This document shows, one piece after another, positions 11,873 through 23,291 of a stretch of 64,000 nucleotides of DNA. Under the pieces are notes generated by a model. The model did not search any database, was not told the origin of the DNA, and saw only the letters and a program-made list of their open reading frames with translations. The position numbers were made by a program, and so were the translations under genes. The stretch is from NCBI GenBank assembly GCA_007115705.1, contig QXEO01000548.1:9374383-9438382 (forward strand). Direction: 5' to 3'. This stretch comes from Dactylis glomerata (taxonomy: Eukaryota; Streptophyta; Magnoliopsida; Poales; Poaceae). Position 1 is the first letter of the stretch, and each line of letters opens with the position of its first letter.

Positions 11873-14800
11873 TACAAAAATGACAACATCATCGATAGTG
11901 ATTCATAAAGGGTAACTGTAATCTGCACCTCATATGGCAAAGAACATAATTCATCACAGAATCTTGTCACAGATTAAAGTTTCATGAGAAGGGTTCAGGT
12001 AACAAATAGATAATTCAACTGAGGTATACAAACACTTGGATACATTGTTGCTTTGCATTTCCTCTAGCAATATATAAGCTGCTCCATAATCCATCACGCC
12101 ATCACTCCTCCATGTAGCAGCTCAGTTGCAGGACAAGCACGAAACCTTAACAGTCTGTGTGGATCGGCTAAAGTTGAGTTCAAAATGGTTACAGGAAATC
12201 TCTGTACCCTCGGTGCTCACAAATAGTACTAAATTAAGGACCGAGCATCTGCATGCACGATTTTATTCAGGAAGATGGACTCCACCTTCTTCTTCCTCTT
12301 GCTCTGATGATTGCTCCGACGAGGACCACTGAAATTGAGGAAAGTAAGGAAGATGAATAAGAAACAAGTTTACAGAAGAAGCATGGGAATGGAAACGAGC
12401 TATTCTGTACCTCTTCCACCGACCACCGTCTCGGAATCCGAACCATTATCATTACTTGTACATGTTCTGGTAGATGAGAAGGGTAGGGCGGTTGGGATGG
12501 GCGTCCGCTGCGAGCCTCACGGCAGCGTCCGCTTCCTGAACCTCCTCAAGGCTGGCTTCTTTACACCAGAGGTCAACATCGACTCGCTCAAGGGAAGGGA
12601 GGTGCTCCATCTCCAAGTTCAGCTCAGCGTTCGTGATGGCCGATGCTCGGACTGTGATAGTCATGTTTCGAACCATTGGCATTGCTCCTCGTGGGAACAT
12701 AGATGGCAGAACTTGAATATTGCGGAATATGCATTTTTTAATACACGGGAATGCATCACCGCTAACCAGGAAGCTCTCCTCCGGGGCCGAATCCACCAAT
12801 AGGCCCCTGCGCACAATAATCCAGAGAAAACTAAGAGCGGGCAGCGACCCAATCGCGTGAAAGTCACCCTGCTGCAGTTCAACGACCGTTATACTCAGGC
12901 TTGAGAGAAGTGGGAGCGATGACGAGTTAATCCAAACTGGCAGTGCCGGGAAATCAATAAGCATTGCAGCAAATTTACGAAGCTGTGGAGAAGGCACCCA
13001 GCCATCCATTATGATCAGCCCACGCTTTCGAGTAAAACAGTTATTAATAGATAAAGATTGCAGTTTGCGCAGATTGCATAAGGACTCCACCATAATTTTT
13101 TCCAGGCTTCCATCACATTCTCCCCACACTACTTGGAGCACCCTCAGTTCACCAAGATACCCCAACTCTTTAGCAATGTCTTGGCTATTGCCCACGTGCA
13201 GACATGTCAGCTCTTGTAGAGAAATCAGTTTACCCATCCCAACAGGCATTTCTATCTCACATGCAATACGCAAGCCCAACAAATGACTGAGCATAATAAC
13301 ACTTGACGGATTCATGTATACCGGATCGTGATATGTCCAGCATTTGCAAATGTTGTAGCTTTCCAATATCCACTGGTAGCTCTTCAATAGATGAACAGTG
13401 TAGTCCTAGGTACCTCAGATGCAATAGGTCCCCGATATACTTTAGATTAATCTCGTACCAACTTTTTGGCATCTCACAACCTTCCAAGGCCAAGACACGT
13501 AAAACTCCAAAGCTCGAGAGGGATGGCATAACATTAGCAGCAGGTTGAAATAGAGTAACAGATCTCACTTGTGACATTCTCGTGGTAGCCAACTGAGAGA
13601 AGGAAGTATCTTCGATGCCATTTTGGAGAGATAATCTGCGAATCTTGATTTGAGAATTAGGCGTGCAATGCTGAATACCATCCAATATAGTAACAAAGTT
13701 TTGTTCATTTGACAGTAAACGGATGAGATCGAGCACCATGTCATGTACACGGCAAGCTTCTGCTCTACCTTCAGAGTCGATGTATAACGGCTGAATCATA
13801 CTTCTGTTCACCAGCTCGTTGAAGTAACCTTCCCCGAGCTCAAACAAGCTAGTTCCTTGTCTGTCCGGTTGTACGAAACCTTCGGCTATCCACATCCAAA
13901 TAAGCCGATATTTCCCTATCTCATAGTCTTCCGGGAATATACCCAGATATAACAAACAAGTCTTCAGATGCGAAGGCAGATCATAATAGCTAAATGACAA
14001 GATTTTTTGCATTTCCTCTAGACTATCACCTTCAGAAAGTCCACAACCAATAGAGTTGAGCAAAATGTACCATTGCTCCTTTGTTTTATTTGTTTGGTTA
14101 CTAGCCAAAAGACTAGCTATAGTAATAATGGCTAATGGTACTCCACCACATTTCTCCAAGATACCTTTGGATACCTCCTCCAATTCATGAGGACATCCAG
14201 TCTGGCTTTTAAATACCCTACTGTAGAAGAGCCTTTGAGAGTCATCATCAGAAAGCGGTTTCATTCTATAAATTAAATCTTCAGTACTGGAAGAGCTACA
14301 TGCTTCAGACACATTAACTTTGCGGGTAGTTGTGATTAGCCAACTACCAAGGCTGTTTCGAGAGAAAGCACACTTGATAAATCTCCATACTTGTTCATCC
14401 CATATGTCATCAATTACTATGAGATACCTATATCGATTTGAGAGTGTTAGTTAGTGACAAACCAAAGTATAACTATGGTTTCTACTTTTCTATAACAATG
14501 GACGAGTACATGCTATCTCCGAGAATTTACACCAACACTGCAATCCATTTCAAAAGTGGTGCTCACAAGGTGCAGGCAATACAGAACGAGATGAACAATA
14601 TATTTGGGTTATTGGGACAGTTAAAATTTTAGAGTTGTTTTACGGTGCAATTTACTAGTCACATGGGCTAGTAGTATTGAGTAAACATGCACCGATAATT
14701 ATAGGGGTATTGTGGGTAACAATTTAGTATTTCTGTTTTACTTTTATTTTTGAAATCAGGATGGAGATCTGATTTGATTTGTTCCTGCAGTCCCTGGAAG

Positions 14801-15060
14801 TGACTCCATGATGGTCTAGGTTTCTTTTCAGTCCACTTAGTGGAACGTTGAGTTCAAAATCGTGACAAAGCAAGAATGTACTTACCTTTTATAGCTCGAT
14901 GGAAGACTGACTAGAAAAAAAAGAGTCTTGAGTACAGTGTCTTAATGAAAAACGAGTACTTCAGCCAATATTTATTTGCTCCATTTAGCTCACAGTTCGA
15001 AAAAATATAATTGTGTATAATAATTATGTATGATTTTAAAAGGAAAAACGAGTTGCAATA

Positions 15061-15181
15061 TTCCCTCCGATCCATATTAAGTGTCCCTAATTTAGTAGAT
15101 TTAGTACAACTTTGTACTAAATTGTGTCACTGATTTAGTAAATCTATTAAATGAGTGACACTTAATAAGGATCGGAGGGAG
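15061..15181. mobile_element. Stowaway MITE in the NLR intron
   Basis: 121 bp, TA on both sides, ends TTCCCTCCGATCC and GGATCGGAGGGAG as inverted repeats. The arms continue with AAGTGTC / GACACTT pairing, so the element can fold nearly end to end. Typical Tc1/Mariner-derived Stowaway. Confidence 0.85.
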
Positions 15182-15466
15182 TAACATAAGTTCAATTTTT
15201 TTTGCACGTTTTAAGATCAAAAGTTTCAAAATTGAAAAATAGTGTCATATGTGGAGAGACGAGGGAACCACGCCTTGTACGTACTAAAATAAGGTTAGGA
15301 CTACAAAAATGTCAAACCTTTGCAAATGTTAGCGCGGTGTTAAAGATTCATCGTTTTAAGAATTATTTGTTTTAAACCTTCTTACTACTTTCCATTTGTT
15401 AGAGATAAGAAAGCTTGTATTTGCAACCAATTTTTTATTGCATATCCATAACATGTTGTTGGAATG

Positions 15467-15902
15467 GTTTCTTAGCGCGCCTATTGTTTGTACTGTGACG
15501 CCTCGATCACCAGCTAGAACGCGCCGCCAGATCTAGGCAGCCAACCCCACCACACTGACGCGCCACTGACCTCCCGCTCTTCTGAACCACTCGCACGACA
15601 GGTCGCCCAGCTCTCGCTGTTCCTTGCCCTACGGCCACCACCGGAGCCCAGAGCTGCCGCCCTAGCATGGTTCGCCTCACCACGCTTGAAGACGATGCAG
15701 AGGTCGTTGATCTGGGCCTCCCAGCCCCACCTTCAGGAATAATGGTCCCGCCGCCGCATAGCCGGCGGCATGCGGTGACAAGGAGGAGGGGTCCGGGCGC
15801 CAGGGCGACGAGAGGGTCACTTCTTCCAGTTGCACTGATGCACATAGCTTATATTATTAAGAAAAGCCAGGTTTCTTAGCGCTCCTATTGTTTGTACTGT
15901 GA
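15467..15902. repeat. 372-bp GC-rich insert between 32-bp direct repeats
   Basis: The 32-bp string starting GTTTCTTAGCGC occurs at 15467-15498 and 15871-15902 with one mismatch. Between them is GC-rich sequence ending in an AT-rich stretch (near 15848-15862), unlike the AT-rich intron around it. It could be a retroposed or repaired insertion that duplicated its target. Open frames inside it match nothing I recognise. Confidence 0.6.
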
Positions 15903-17245
15903 AACTAGTACATGATGAAAAGGTTAAAATAAGAAAGTTATTCTGAGAAAGGTTAGGAAATAGTTGTATTAGAAACGTCAACATATGGAGTATATTGAGG
16001 AGGAGAACGACAGGGAACCCTCGAGGCAGTTTTCTTATCGCCTACTGAACTGAAGTGATCATACTAAAACTGAACCGAATAGGCGCATAGAGACTGACAT
16101 CCATAAATCAGACCCCACCTCCCTTTTCAATGGACCTGGTGACAGCGACCTGCTGATCAACCAGGAGAGCTCACGGGACAGGGAGCTTAGAGCTCTTAGC
16201 TTATAAGGAATGTTCCTGTATTAGATGGAAATAGCGACAATTTGTGCCGGGTTTTTTTTTACATCTACCCAATTTGCCCTTTGGTGAAAATATACTATAC
16301 AAATTTAATCAACAAATATTGATAAATCTGGACTGTCCAATTCGTTGGCTGGACGGTAGGTATTCATCTGTCCCTATAGTAAAAAAGCCTAAAATTTTAA
16401 GTTACCTCTTGCTCTTGAGGAATTCGGCGAGTTCGTCGAGCAGCTGCTTTTCACCCCTTCCTGTATTATGAATTTCACCATACGTCTTCTTATCAAGTTC
16501 ATAAAGCATATCCTTAAAAACTTTTTTCATATCAGGACTTTGGGACACCGAAACAAAAGCCCCACAATCAAATTGAACTTTTATCTTCTCATAAACTGCT
16601 TTGGCAAGAGTTGTCTTGCCTAATCCGCCAAACCCAACAACAGAGACTACCTTCAATTGCTGCTGCTTCCACTCGTCACCCCGTATCAACATCTGGACGA
16701 GCTCATCTCGCGTGTCATCGACGCCAACAAGCTCTGTCACATCTTTATACATAGCCACCAGCCGAGGGTCAATAGCAGCACCAACACTGTTATCGTGCAT
16801 CTCAAGCCCGTACCTTTGGCGCAGCTCGGCCAACTGCTTAGCAAGGTCTTGAGCTTCTTCAATGGCGTCAGAGATCTGATGCAGATCCTTGCCCTTCCTG
16901 AATAATCTGGTACTCTTCTTGAGGAACTTCTTGAGTCTTGACCCTCTTCTTGATCGTGGGGGCTTCATCGTCGTTGTTCTCCTCAACGCGCACCACGAAA
17001 GCGTCAATGGCGTCCTCCATCTCGTATGACAGCTCTCTCACCTTTCCGGCCCAGATTCCGACCTGGTCGTCGAGCTGGTCTCGCGGTATGTCACCCACCT
17101 TACGGAGGGCGGCGTGCATCATCGTCAACTCAGTGGCGAGAGACTTGACACCTTTCTTCACCTTCTTATCAAGGCTGTATTCATCCAAGAGCAACTCACC
17201 GAGCTTGCTGAGGAGGGGGACCATGGCCCCCGTCCCGAGCTCCAT

Positions 17246-18362
17246 TGCAGAGCGGTAGCCGTGGTAGTGTTGTGTTGTCTTGTGTGGAAGTAGGAAGAAG
17301 GAAGGAAGAAGTTGGATGTGGATACGAATGCTAGATCTGAGAACAGCCGGAGCCGGACATGGGAACCGGGAGAAGACTTGTTGTCAGTCACCGTGTGCCT
17401 GATTTGGTTCGGTTCGCCGCTCAGTTCCATGGTGATGGCGGAACCGGACTTGATGGCTTTTCTATTCTCCTGTCCAGGGTCTGTGTTGTCAAAATGAAGG
17501 ACTTGTTTGTAATTTTTGGTTCTATCAGGGCACACGCGGGCGAGCGTGGGCAACTCAATAAGCCAGAAATAGCGCCTGCGGATGAATAACTCATAAAAGG
17601 ATCTCGTGTCGATCGTCTTCCTCCTCTCCGTAGCCGCAGCCAGGAAAAAGTCGAGTCTTTCTTCGGCTGTGACGCCAAACCTCCAGCTCCAAGTGAATGA
17701 GCTGAGCATGCGGAACCGATTCTTCCGTGTTGGTAAGGTAAGGAAGCAAGCCCTTGTTCGTTCTCGTCAACTACGAGATCCCGCCCTTTTTTCTTTTCTT
17801 TGCTATGGACAACAACCAGACCCGTCTTGTTCAAAATCGGTTTAGTTCTTATCGATTCCTAGGTTATATATAAGGACCAACAATCGCCCCTGAAGGCTGC
17901 TAGTTGGCGGGCACCCATGGGCAATCTCGATTTTCCGGTGTCGTTGTCCTTTAGCTATCGGAACGCCGGAGAGGAATAGGAAGGAGAGAAAATTACCGCT
18001 GCCCCTGTACTCCGCAACTAGCACCACCCAAACCACTGGCCACCGCCACCTTGGCCGGCATCACTGCCGCGCCACTTTGCTAACCCGCCCTGCCAGAATC
18101 CCCTCCACCGCCTGCCGGTTGCCGCCTCGGTCATTCCTTTAAGCCTTGATACCCCTTTCTTCTCTGCCACCGGCACCCCGCACCCCAAACCTAAACCTTA
18201 AATTTATTCTTCGCCGGAATTAGGGTTATGACGGCGATCCTAGACTAAGCCGGAGACAAGGCCAATGTAGCCGCTTCAGCGCCGACTCCGGCGAGGTGGA
18301 GCTCTCCCTCTTTTGGTGGCCGAGGTAGTGGAAGGAAAGAAGAGAGAAATGGGAGAGAGAGG
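17246..18362. other. Intergenic DNA upstream of the NLR gene
   Basis: Contains the probable 5' region of the minus-strand NLR gene and, from about 17990, GC-rich sequence with GCCGCC-type triplets resembling a gene 5' region on either strand. No exon structure could be supported. It is interrupted at 18362 by an LTR element. Confidence 0.4.
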
Positions 18363-19146
18363 TGTTGAATACATAATTTGGCTACTAGGTATTTTATAGG
18401 CCAAATTAGTTTAAAGGATCTTGGTTAGATTATTGGCTGACATGCATATACATTTGGACTTGCTGTTCAGTTCAAATTGCAGGTTTTGTGAGAGGCTAGC
18501 GCAAATGTCCCGTCGGTGGATCAAGCGTGCTGAGTTATTTAACCAGGACATATATTTGTTGGTCTGCAATTTCGGAGGAAGTCTTGGGCAGATTCTGGGA
18601 TGTGTTGAGCTCAAACGCAGCTGGGATGTGTTGAGCTTAAACGTAGGTACCTGGGACATATCCTACTAGGCTTCCAGGTAGGCTGAGGCATGTGGATTGT
18701 AAAGACCAGCAAAGCAATAAGGAAAGAATTCTATTGTTTGCCGATGGTTCAAGGATACGTATTAGATACAAGGCCGAATTAGCTAGGGATTAGGAATATT
18801 TAATTTGGCTTGCATGCCAAGGAAAGTTACGTGTCCTGCTTGTTTTGCCAAAGACCGGGCACCCTTTATATACGGGTACATGGCCGATCGGAAAGCCCCC
18901 ATCCAATCGAATCTACAAACAAATCTATCGTTACTTTTCTATTACGTTCGTTCTTTTATCTTTTTCTCTGCCATGCCCTAGCAGCCCTAGGGTTTGGTCG
19001 ATCTTTGCCGTTTTGTCCTAAAAAGCGGTCGGTTCTCCTCCACGAAAGCGAGGGGATCTTTGTTGCTTTGCTCGGAAAGCATCCGTTCGTCGTCACGAAA
19101 GCATGACAACTATCCTGGTGTTGCACGGCAGTTTTGCGTGCCAACA
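18363..19146 (+). repeat. 5' LTR
   Basis: 784 bp, begins TGTTGAATACATAATTTGG and ends GCGTGCCAACA. A TATATA-containing stretch at about 18865-18870 (ccctttatatacgggtac) is a candidate core promoter. Confidence 0.92.
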
Positions 19147-19150
19147 CAAT

Positions 19151-19169
19151 TGGCGACTCCGCTGGGGAC
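19151..19169 (+). other. Primer binding site
   Basis: TGGCGACTCCGCTGGGGAC lies directly inside the 5' LTR. It resembles the tRNA-Arg-type primer sites of some plant Gypsy lineages (for example Ogre-like elements); the tRNA identity is from memory of those families. Confidence 0.65.
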
Positions 19170-19245
19170 GAAACATCGAGTGGTCTCCGGCCCGTTCCTG
19201 CTACGTAGAGAGCGTCATCGACAGGCTGCAGTCTACAACGGTAAT

Positions 19246-21450
19246 ATGAATTCTCAATCTTCTTTTGTCGATTCAAATAATTCTTATGCTGATGTTGCTA
19301 GATTCTTTGGTATGAGTACTGTATCGGCTAGCCCTAATTCTTGCTATGTGCAAACGCCGATACAAAATAATCTGCATCCTTCAACTTGTTATAATTTTAA
19401 CAACTTGCAGCACGTTTATTCAAATTCTCATGCATCGGCAGCCCCAGAAGATCATATGCCGATGAACAACGTGATGAATTTAGTTAACCAATATGAAACA
19501 CCTAATGTTACAAATTTTAATAACATACAAAATAATGTTTCACCCTTTTATTCATCGGCAAATAACTTGCAATTTTTTGCTTCACCTTCGCACATGCCGA
19601 TGGGCAGCGCGACTTGCTATGATACTAGTAGCTATTTGGCCAATTATTCTGAACCATCATATGTTACACCTTATGTTACTAATTTTTTGGCACCATATGC
19701 AACTTTAGATATCCATAATTCGGCTACACACCTTCACAATACATACAGCCGAATAAGTGAAAATTTAATAGAAGCTCATGTGCCTTCTTCTAATACTGTA
19801 GCATATGATACACCCCCTAAGCAGTTGCAGAATTTCGGTAACACCCAAGTATCATTGCCGAAAATTATTGAGAGATCCGAGGAGCGATCATCAAAGGAGT
19901 GGGCTGAAGATCTTGTAGAAAAGGTTCTCGAAGCCATAGCTATACAGCGAAAAAATGGTGACTCAATTAGTACAGCTAATTGGGCTAAGGCCGTGTTAGA
20001 AAATACATGTGTCGGGTCAAATCAACAAGAAGAAAATATAGCCGAACCATCTTTGGTTGAAAAACATCAAAGTGAAGAGGCACAAGATACAGAAAAGGAG
20101 AAAGATAAGATATTGGAAGATCATCAAGAGGTGGAGCAAGATATTGTTCAGGTTGTGCAACGACCTTACTCTCTCAACATGATCGACTTTGAGAACAAGA
20201 AAATGCTTATTCGGTCAGATCAGACTGAGTCCGCAAGAGGGAAAAATGTTGTTATTGATGATAGTGCTCCTCCGAGGATTATCAGGCCAAAAAATGCAGA
20301 AGTAGGATTGCAGAAAGTCGATCAAAGAAAAAGAAAATCAAATCCAAGACCAAAGCCGACTGTTAAACAACTGTTATACAAATACACTTCGCACAAGGCC
20401 AACAACGTGTTTAGTCGGCTTGGAGGTGCTAAGCTTTCAAGGTCTCCTTCTCGACCTGGGGGGCATGAGCGCTGGCAAGGAAACTCATATGATCAGCAGC
20501 TTTATTTTCCGGTAGAGCCAACATGTTGGGGCTGCCCACCACCTATTTATCCACAGTTTTCCTTGCGGGATTTTAAGCATTGGGCGTCATACCGTACAAA
20601 GCCAACAGCTTATTTTCAACACGGATGTATTCCGTCGAGACCCATGTCCAGGACACACTTGCATGGAAAAAGAGATTGGTTTAATCAAGAGGTTAGGCCT
20701 ATTGGTATTTGTGGCAATGATGAGAAGCTGACCTCTGAAAATTCAAATCAACGAAGAAGACAAAATGCAGATGGCATTGTTTATAGAGGTGGTCAGAAGT
20801 TTAAATGGGTTCCGATCAATCGTGAAAACCATGCAGAAGCGCATGATGAAACTGAGTGCGGCTACACCAAGACTAATGCAGAAAAGGGCACTAGCTTACG
20901 TATTGATTTAAAGCCTGATGTGCAGATGTCTCCAGAGAAGGCAGTTGTATCTGCTAGTAATAGTAAGTCGGCTCATGCATCATCTGGTGTATCCGTGGGA
21001 AGCAGCATGAAAGTTGGAGCCGGTGATAAAGCTGATCATCTATTGAAAATTGGTGAACACCAATCTTCTGAAGGTGTTGTTTGCAGTCTAGAAGTTGATG
21101 CGGTGAGGTGTGGTTTAGTTCACAAGAGAGTTGCTGACACCGAAAGGAAAGGTGTAGACAATACATATGTTGCATTCTCAAGTACAAGTGCGAGTAAGAA
21201 ATCTGAATCGGCTAGCGTGCATGCCGTTTTAGCTAGTTTGCCCCCAATGGTTGTCAATTCTAGTACTAGCACGTCTACACGTTGGGATTCAAGGAATAGA
21301 TGCAGCCAGAAAATTAAAGGTGGTAATGTATTTGATCGACAGAGAATGTTTTCGGCCAAGGCAAAAATATTTGCATCACGAAAACCACAGTACTGTATAG
21401 GCCGAGAAACTCGGGGGGCAATATCATTAAGTCTATCACACCAGAAATAA
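19246..21450 (+). CDS. Gag-like ORF of the LTR element (734 aa)
   Basis: The frame is open from inside the LTR, but the first sensible start after the primer site is ATG 19246 (MNSQSSF). The N-terminal third is rich in Asn, Ser, Tyr and Pro. Next comes an acidic coiled segment (about residues 215-300) with KEWAEDLVEKVLEAIAIQ, then a basic stretch KRKSNPRPKPTVKQLLYKY, and a block RPGGHERWQG followed by C-rich sequence WGCPPPIYPQF. No CCHC knuckle of the classical spacing is visible. After the TAA at 21450 the next frames (QWCPKGLTHTQK, then RLRALEIKED to about 21700) look like the family's continuation, cut by a frameshift and a TGA. It probably encodes the particle protein or its truncated form; exact function is inferred from position only. 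Confidence 0.6.
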   Translation: MNSQSSFVDSNNSYADVARFFGMSTVSASPNSCYVQTPIQNNLHPSTCYNFNNLQHVYSNSHASAAPEDHMPMNNVMNLVNQYETPNVTNFNNIQNNVSPFYSSANNLQFFASPSHMPMGSATCYDTSSYLANYSEPSYVTPYVTNFLAPYATLDIHNSATHLHNTYSRISENLIEAHVPSSNTVAYDTPPKQLQNFGNTQVSLPKIIERSEERSSKEWAEDLVEKVLEAIAIQRKNGDSISTANWAKAVLENTCVGSNQQEENIAEPSLVEKHQSEEAQDTEKEKDKILEDHQEVEQDIVQVVQRPYSLNMIDFENKKMLIRSDQTESARGKNVVIDDSAPPRIIRPKNAEVGLQKVDQRKRKSNPRPKPTVKQLLYKYTSHKANNVFSRLGGAKLSRSPSRPGGHERWQGNSYDQQLYFPVEPTCWGCPPPIYPQFSLRDFKHWASYRTKPTAYFQHGCIPSRPMSRTHLHGKRDWFNQEVRPIGICGNDEKLTSENSNQRRRQNADGIVYRGGQKFKWVPINRENHAEAHDETECGYTKTNAEKGTSLRIDLKPDVQMSPEKAVVSASNSKSAHASSGVSVGSSMKVGAGDKADHLLKIGEHQSSEGVVCSLEVDAVRCGLVHKRVADTERKGVDNTYVAFSSTSASKKSESASVHAVLASLPPMVVNSSTSTSTRWDSRNRCSQKIKGGNVFDRQRMFSAKAKIFASRKPQYCIGRETRGAISLSLSHQK

Positions 21451-21849
21451 AGCCGCGACCTCAGTGGTGCCCGAAGGGACTCACACATACACAGAAATGA
21501 CGGGTGCAACGACTGCGAGCATTGGAAATCAAAGAAGATATAACTTTGAAGAAGTGCGATGAATTGTTCAGGCGAGTTAGACCTACGGTGCCGCCGAACA
21601 TGACTTGGAGGGAGAAGCGCATCACGACGGAGGAAAATATAAATGCGGATGACATGGTTGCTGATGGAATTTCAGAAATTTCAAGAGATACACTTATTTG
21701 ATATGGATATTGATAAAGGCGGATAATATGTCCTGCATCACGTTGACAGAGGCATCGGTTGAGTTGCAGTACGGTGAGATACTATGTTTGACCGATGCTA
21801 TTGATAAGTGGTTGCAAAGACGTGATGAAGAATATCGTTCCGGAAAGAG

Positions 21850-22200
21850 CGATATGCAGGAAAGAAGACGACGGGAAGGAGTACGTCATTGCATACTTAA
21901 ATCGTCGTTTGCTCGACACCGAGGCTCGGTACGTGTGTCTTTATACATATACTAAATTTTGGCTTTATCTACTTTCTACTATATGTGTGAAAACTTGCCG
22001 GCCGACAATTTAAATATTTATGTTGGAAGGACCGATTCTTAGTGGTATGATTGGGAGGTGGACTTATGTGCTAATAGACCGTGATTTAGTATATGAATCG
22101 CTGCATCCTAGGAGAGCTCGTGGTATTGCCGATTTTATTATTGAGAAGAGGATTGAGGGTGAGGAAAATATTAGTTGTAGTAGTGTTTGCCCATAAAATC
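21850..22200 (+). pseudogene. RNase H remnant of a lost Gypsy pol gene
   Basis: One frame reads GKEYVIAYLNRRLLDTEARY, the start of the Gypsy RNase H domain, followed after a stop by PILSGMIGRWTYVLI and ARGIADFIIEKR, which match the middle and end of the same domain. Everything upstream of this in pol is deleted. The remnant shows that the element descends from an autonomous Gypsy by internal deletion. It has no catalytic potential. Confidence 0.75.
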
Positions 22201-23275
22201 TTGGATCGGTCTTTAGAGGAGAAAATTCTATAGCTAATTGCTTAGCCCAGCAAGCATCTGGTTGTCGGAATAGCAAATAAAGATTTTTTATATTACAAAG
22301 GCCGATGCTAGCTGCTGTAGAAAACGTATACACATGTTATATTCTCATTTGGTATAGCATGCAGAAGCATTACTTTGTAAAGAAAGCTATGTGCATGGTC
22401 CAAATTGTCTTAGGGCAGAGCTATTTATTTTGCCCAGCAGGCATCCGGTTACTACATAAGGAAAGAAAAATTTATATATTAGAAAAGCCGATGTTTGCTG
22501 CTGTAGAAAAATAAGTCCACCTTGCTGGAAGCTAGTTTTGGTACAGCATGCATGGTTCCGGTTCACTTCAGCAATTAGTATACTTGGGCAAACATGATTC
22601 GGTACATGAGTCCTAGACGACCGAATTAGTGAGTAGTTCACAACCACCTGATTGGAGAGTACCTCTGATTAATCATTTAAAGGATCCAAGTCAAAAAGAT
22701 ATAGGAAAATTCGGCAACAAGCTTTAATATATATACTTTTTTGTATCGCCGAATAATAGACAGTTTACTTTTAAATTGCTTGGATTTTGATCAGTCTATA
22801 ATAGCTATGAGTGAGGTGCATGATAGAATATTGGGGCCACATCAGTCGGCTCATAAAATGTGATGGTATTAAAAAGAGTGAGTTCTTTTTGGCCGACTTT
22901 GTTAGAAGATTGCTTCTGGCACTAGAAATAATATAACTTATTGGGACTAAAGATAAAAATTCGGCAAATGGTCGCCGAGTTGGGAAGGCCGACATAGAGG
23001 TGTAGAGATTGTTCTTGAAAATTCATTTGTGCACTCTTTGCAGGGGAGAAATTTCTATTAGATTTCAATGAAAAATATTCAAAAAAGTGTTATCCTAGCA
23101 TGTGGCAGAAGATTAATGATACTATGGCCGATATTTGAAATATCGCCCTAAGGAAACATGGCTGATGAGTTAGAAATTGCCGTAAGCAAAAGTGTGGCCG
23201 ATGTTATCTGTAGGCAAGCGAAGTTATTGTCATTATCCTAAGGCAGCTATGTTTTTGGTCAATTCAATTGTACCA
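22201..23275 (+). other. Non-coding 3' internal region of the LTR element
   Basis: AT-rich, no long frame. A short stretch is repeated: 22313-22450 and 22430-22520 share GCCGATG...GCTGCTGTAGAAAA and GCATCCGGTT/GCATCTGGTT strings, so an internal duplication of about 190 bp (22240-22330 versus 22420-22512) is likely. Confidence 0.5.
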
Positions 23276-23291
23276 AAAATAGGGGGGCATG
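23276..23291 (+). other. Polypurine tract
   Basis: AAAATAGGGGGGCATG ends immediately before the 3' LTR, the position where plus-strand DNA synthesis starts in LTR elements. Confidence 0.7.

Larger units (their letters stand above)
12452..17245 (-). pseudogene. CC-NBS-LRR disease-resistance homologue with two frameshifts
   Basis: Exon 1 is 17245-16406 and exon 2 is 14427-12452; the intron is GT-AG and joins LKSKR to YLIVIDDIWD in frame. The order of domains is Rx-type coiled coil (residues ~1-130), P-loop GFGGLGKTTLAK (~205), kinase-2 LIVIDDIWD, RNBS-B WLITTTR, GGVPLAI, VHD (MHD position), then leucine-rich repeats to the C-terminus. Two lesions: one extra base near 16936 after KKRVK, and a two-base loss near 13310 after SRSGIHE. 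Correcting both would give 938 codons, the usual CNL length, so these are the only breaks in the frame. The family detects pathogen effectors in the cytosol and triggers defence. Either this is a young pseudogene or the lesions are assembly errors; both are small indels. The start ATG at 17245 gives the standard N-terminus. Confidence 0.88.

Noticed and set aside
17158..17709. 183-codon minus-strand frame upstream of the NLR gene
   Set aside because: Overlaps the NLR start in another frame; composition is not coding-like and no domain is recognised.
18411..19106. Frames of 82-98 codons repeated at 23340-24177
   Set aside because: They are LTR sequence; repetition is due to the two LTRs, not to conserved genes.
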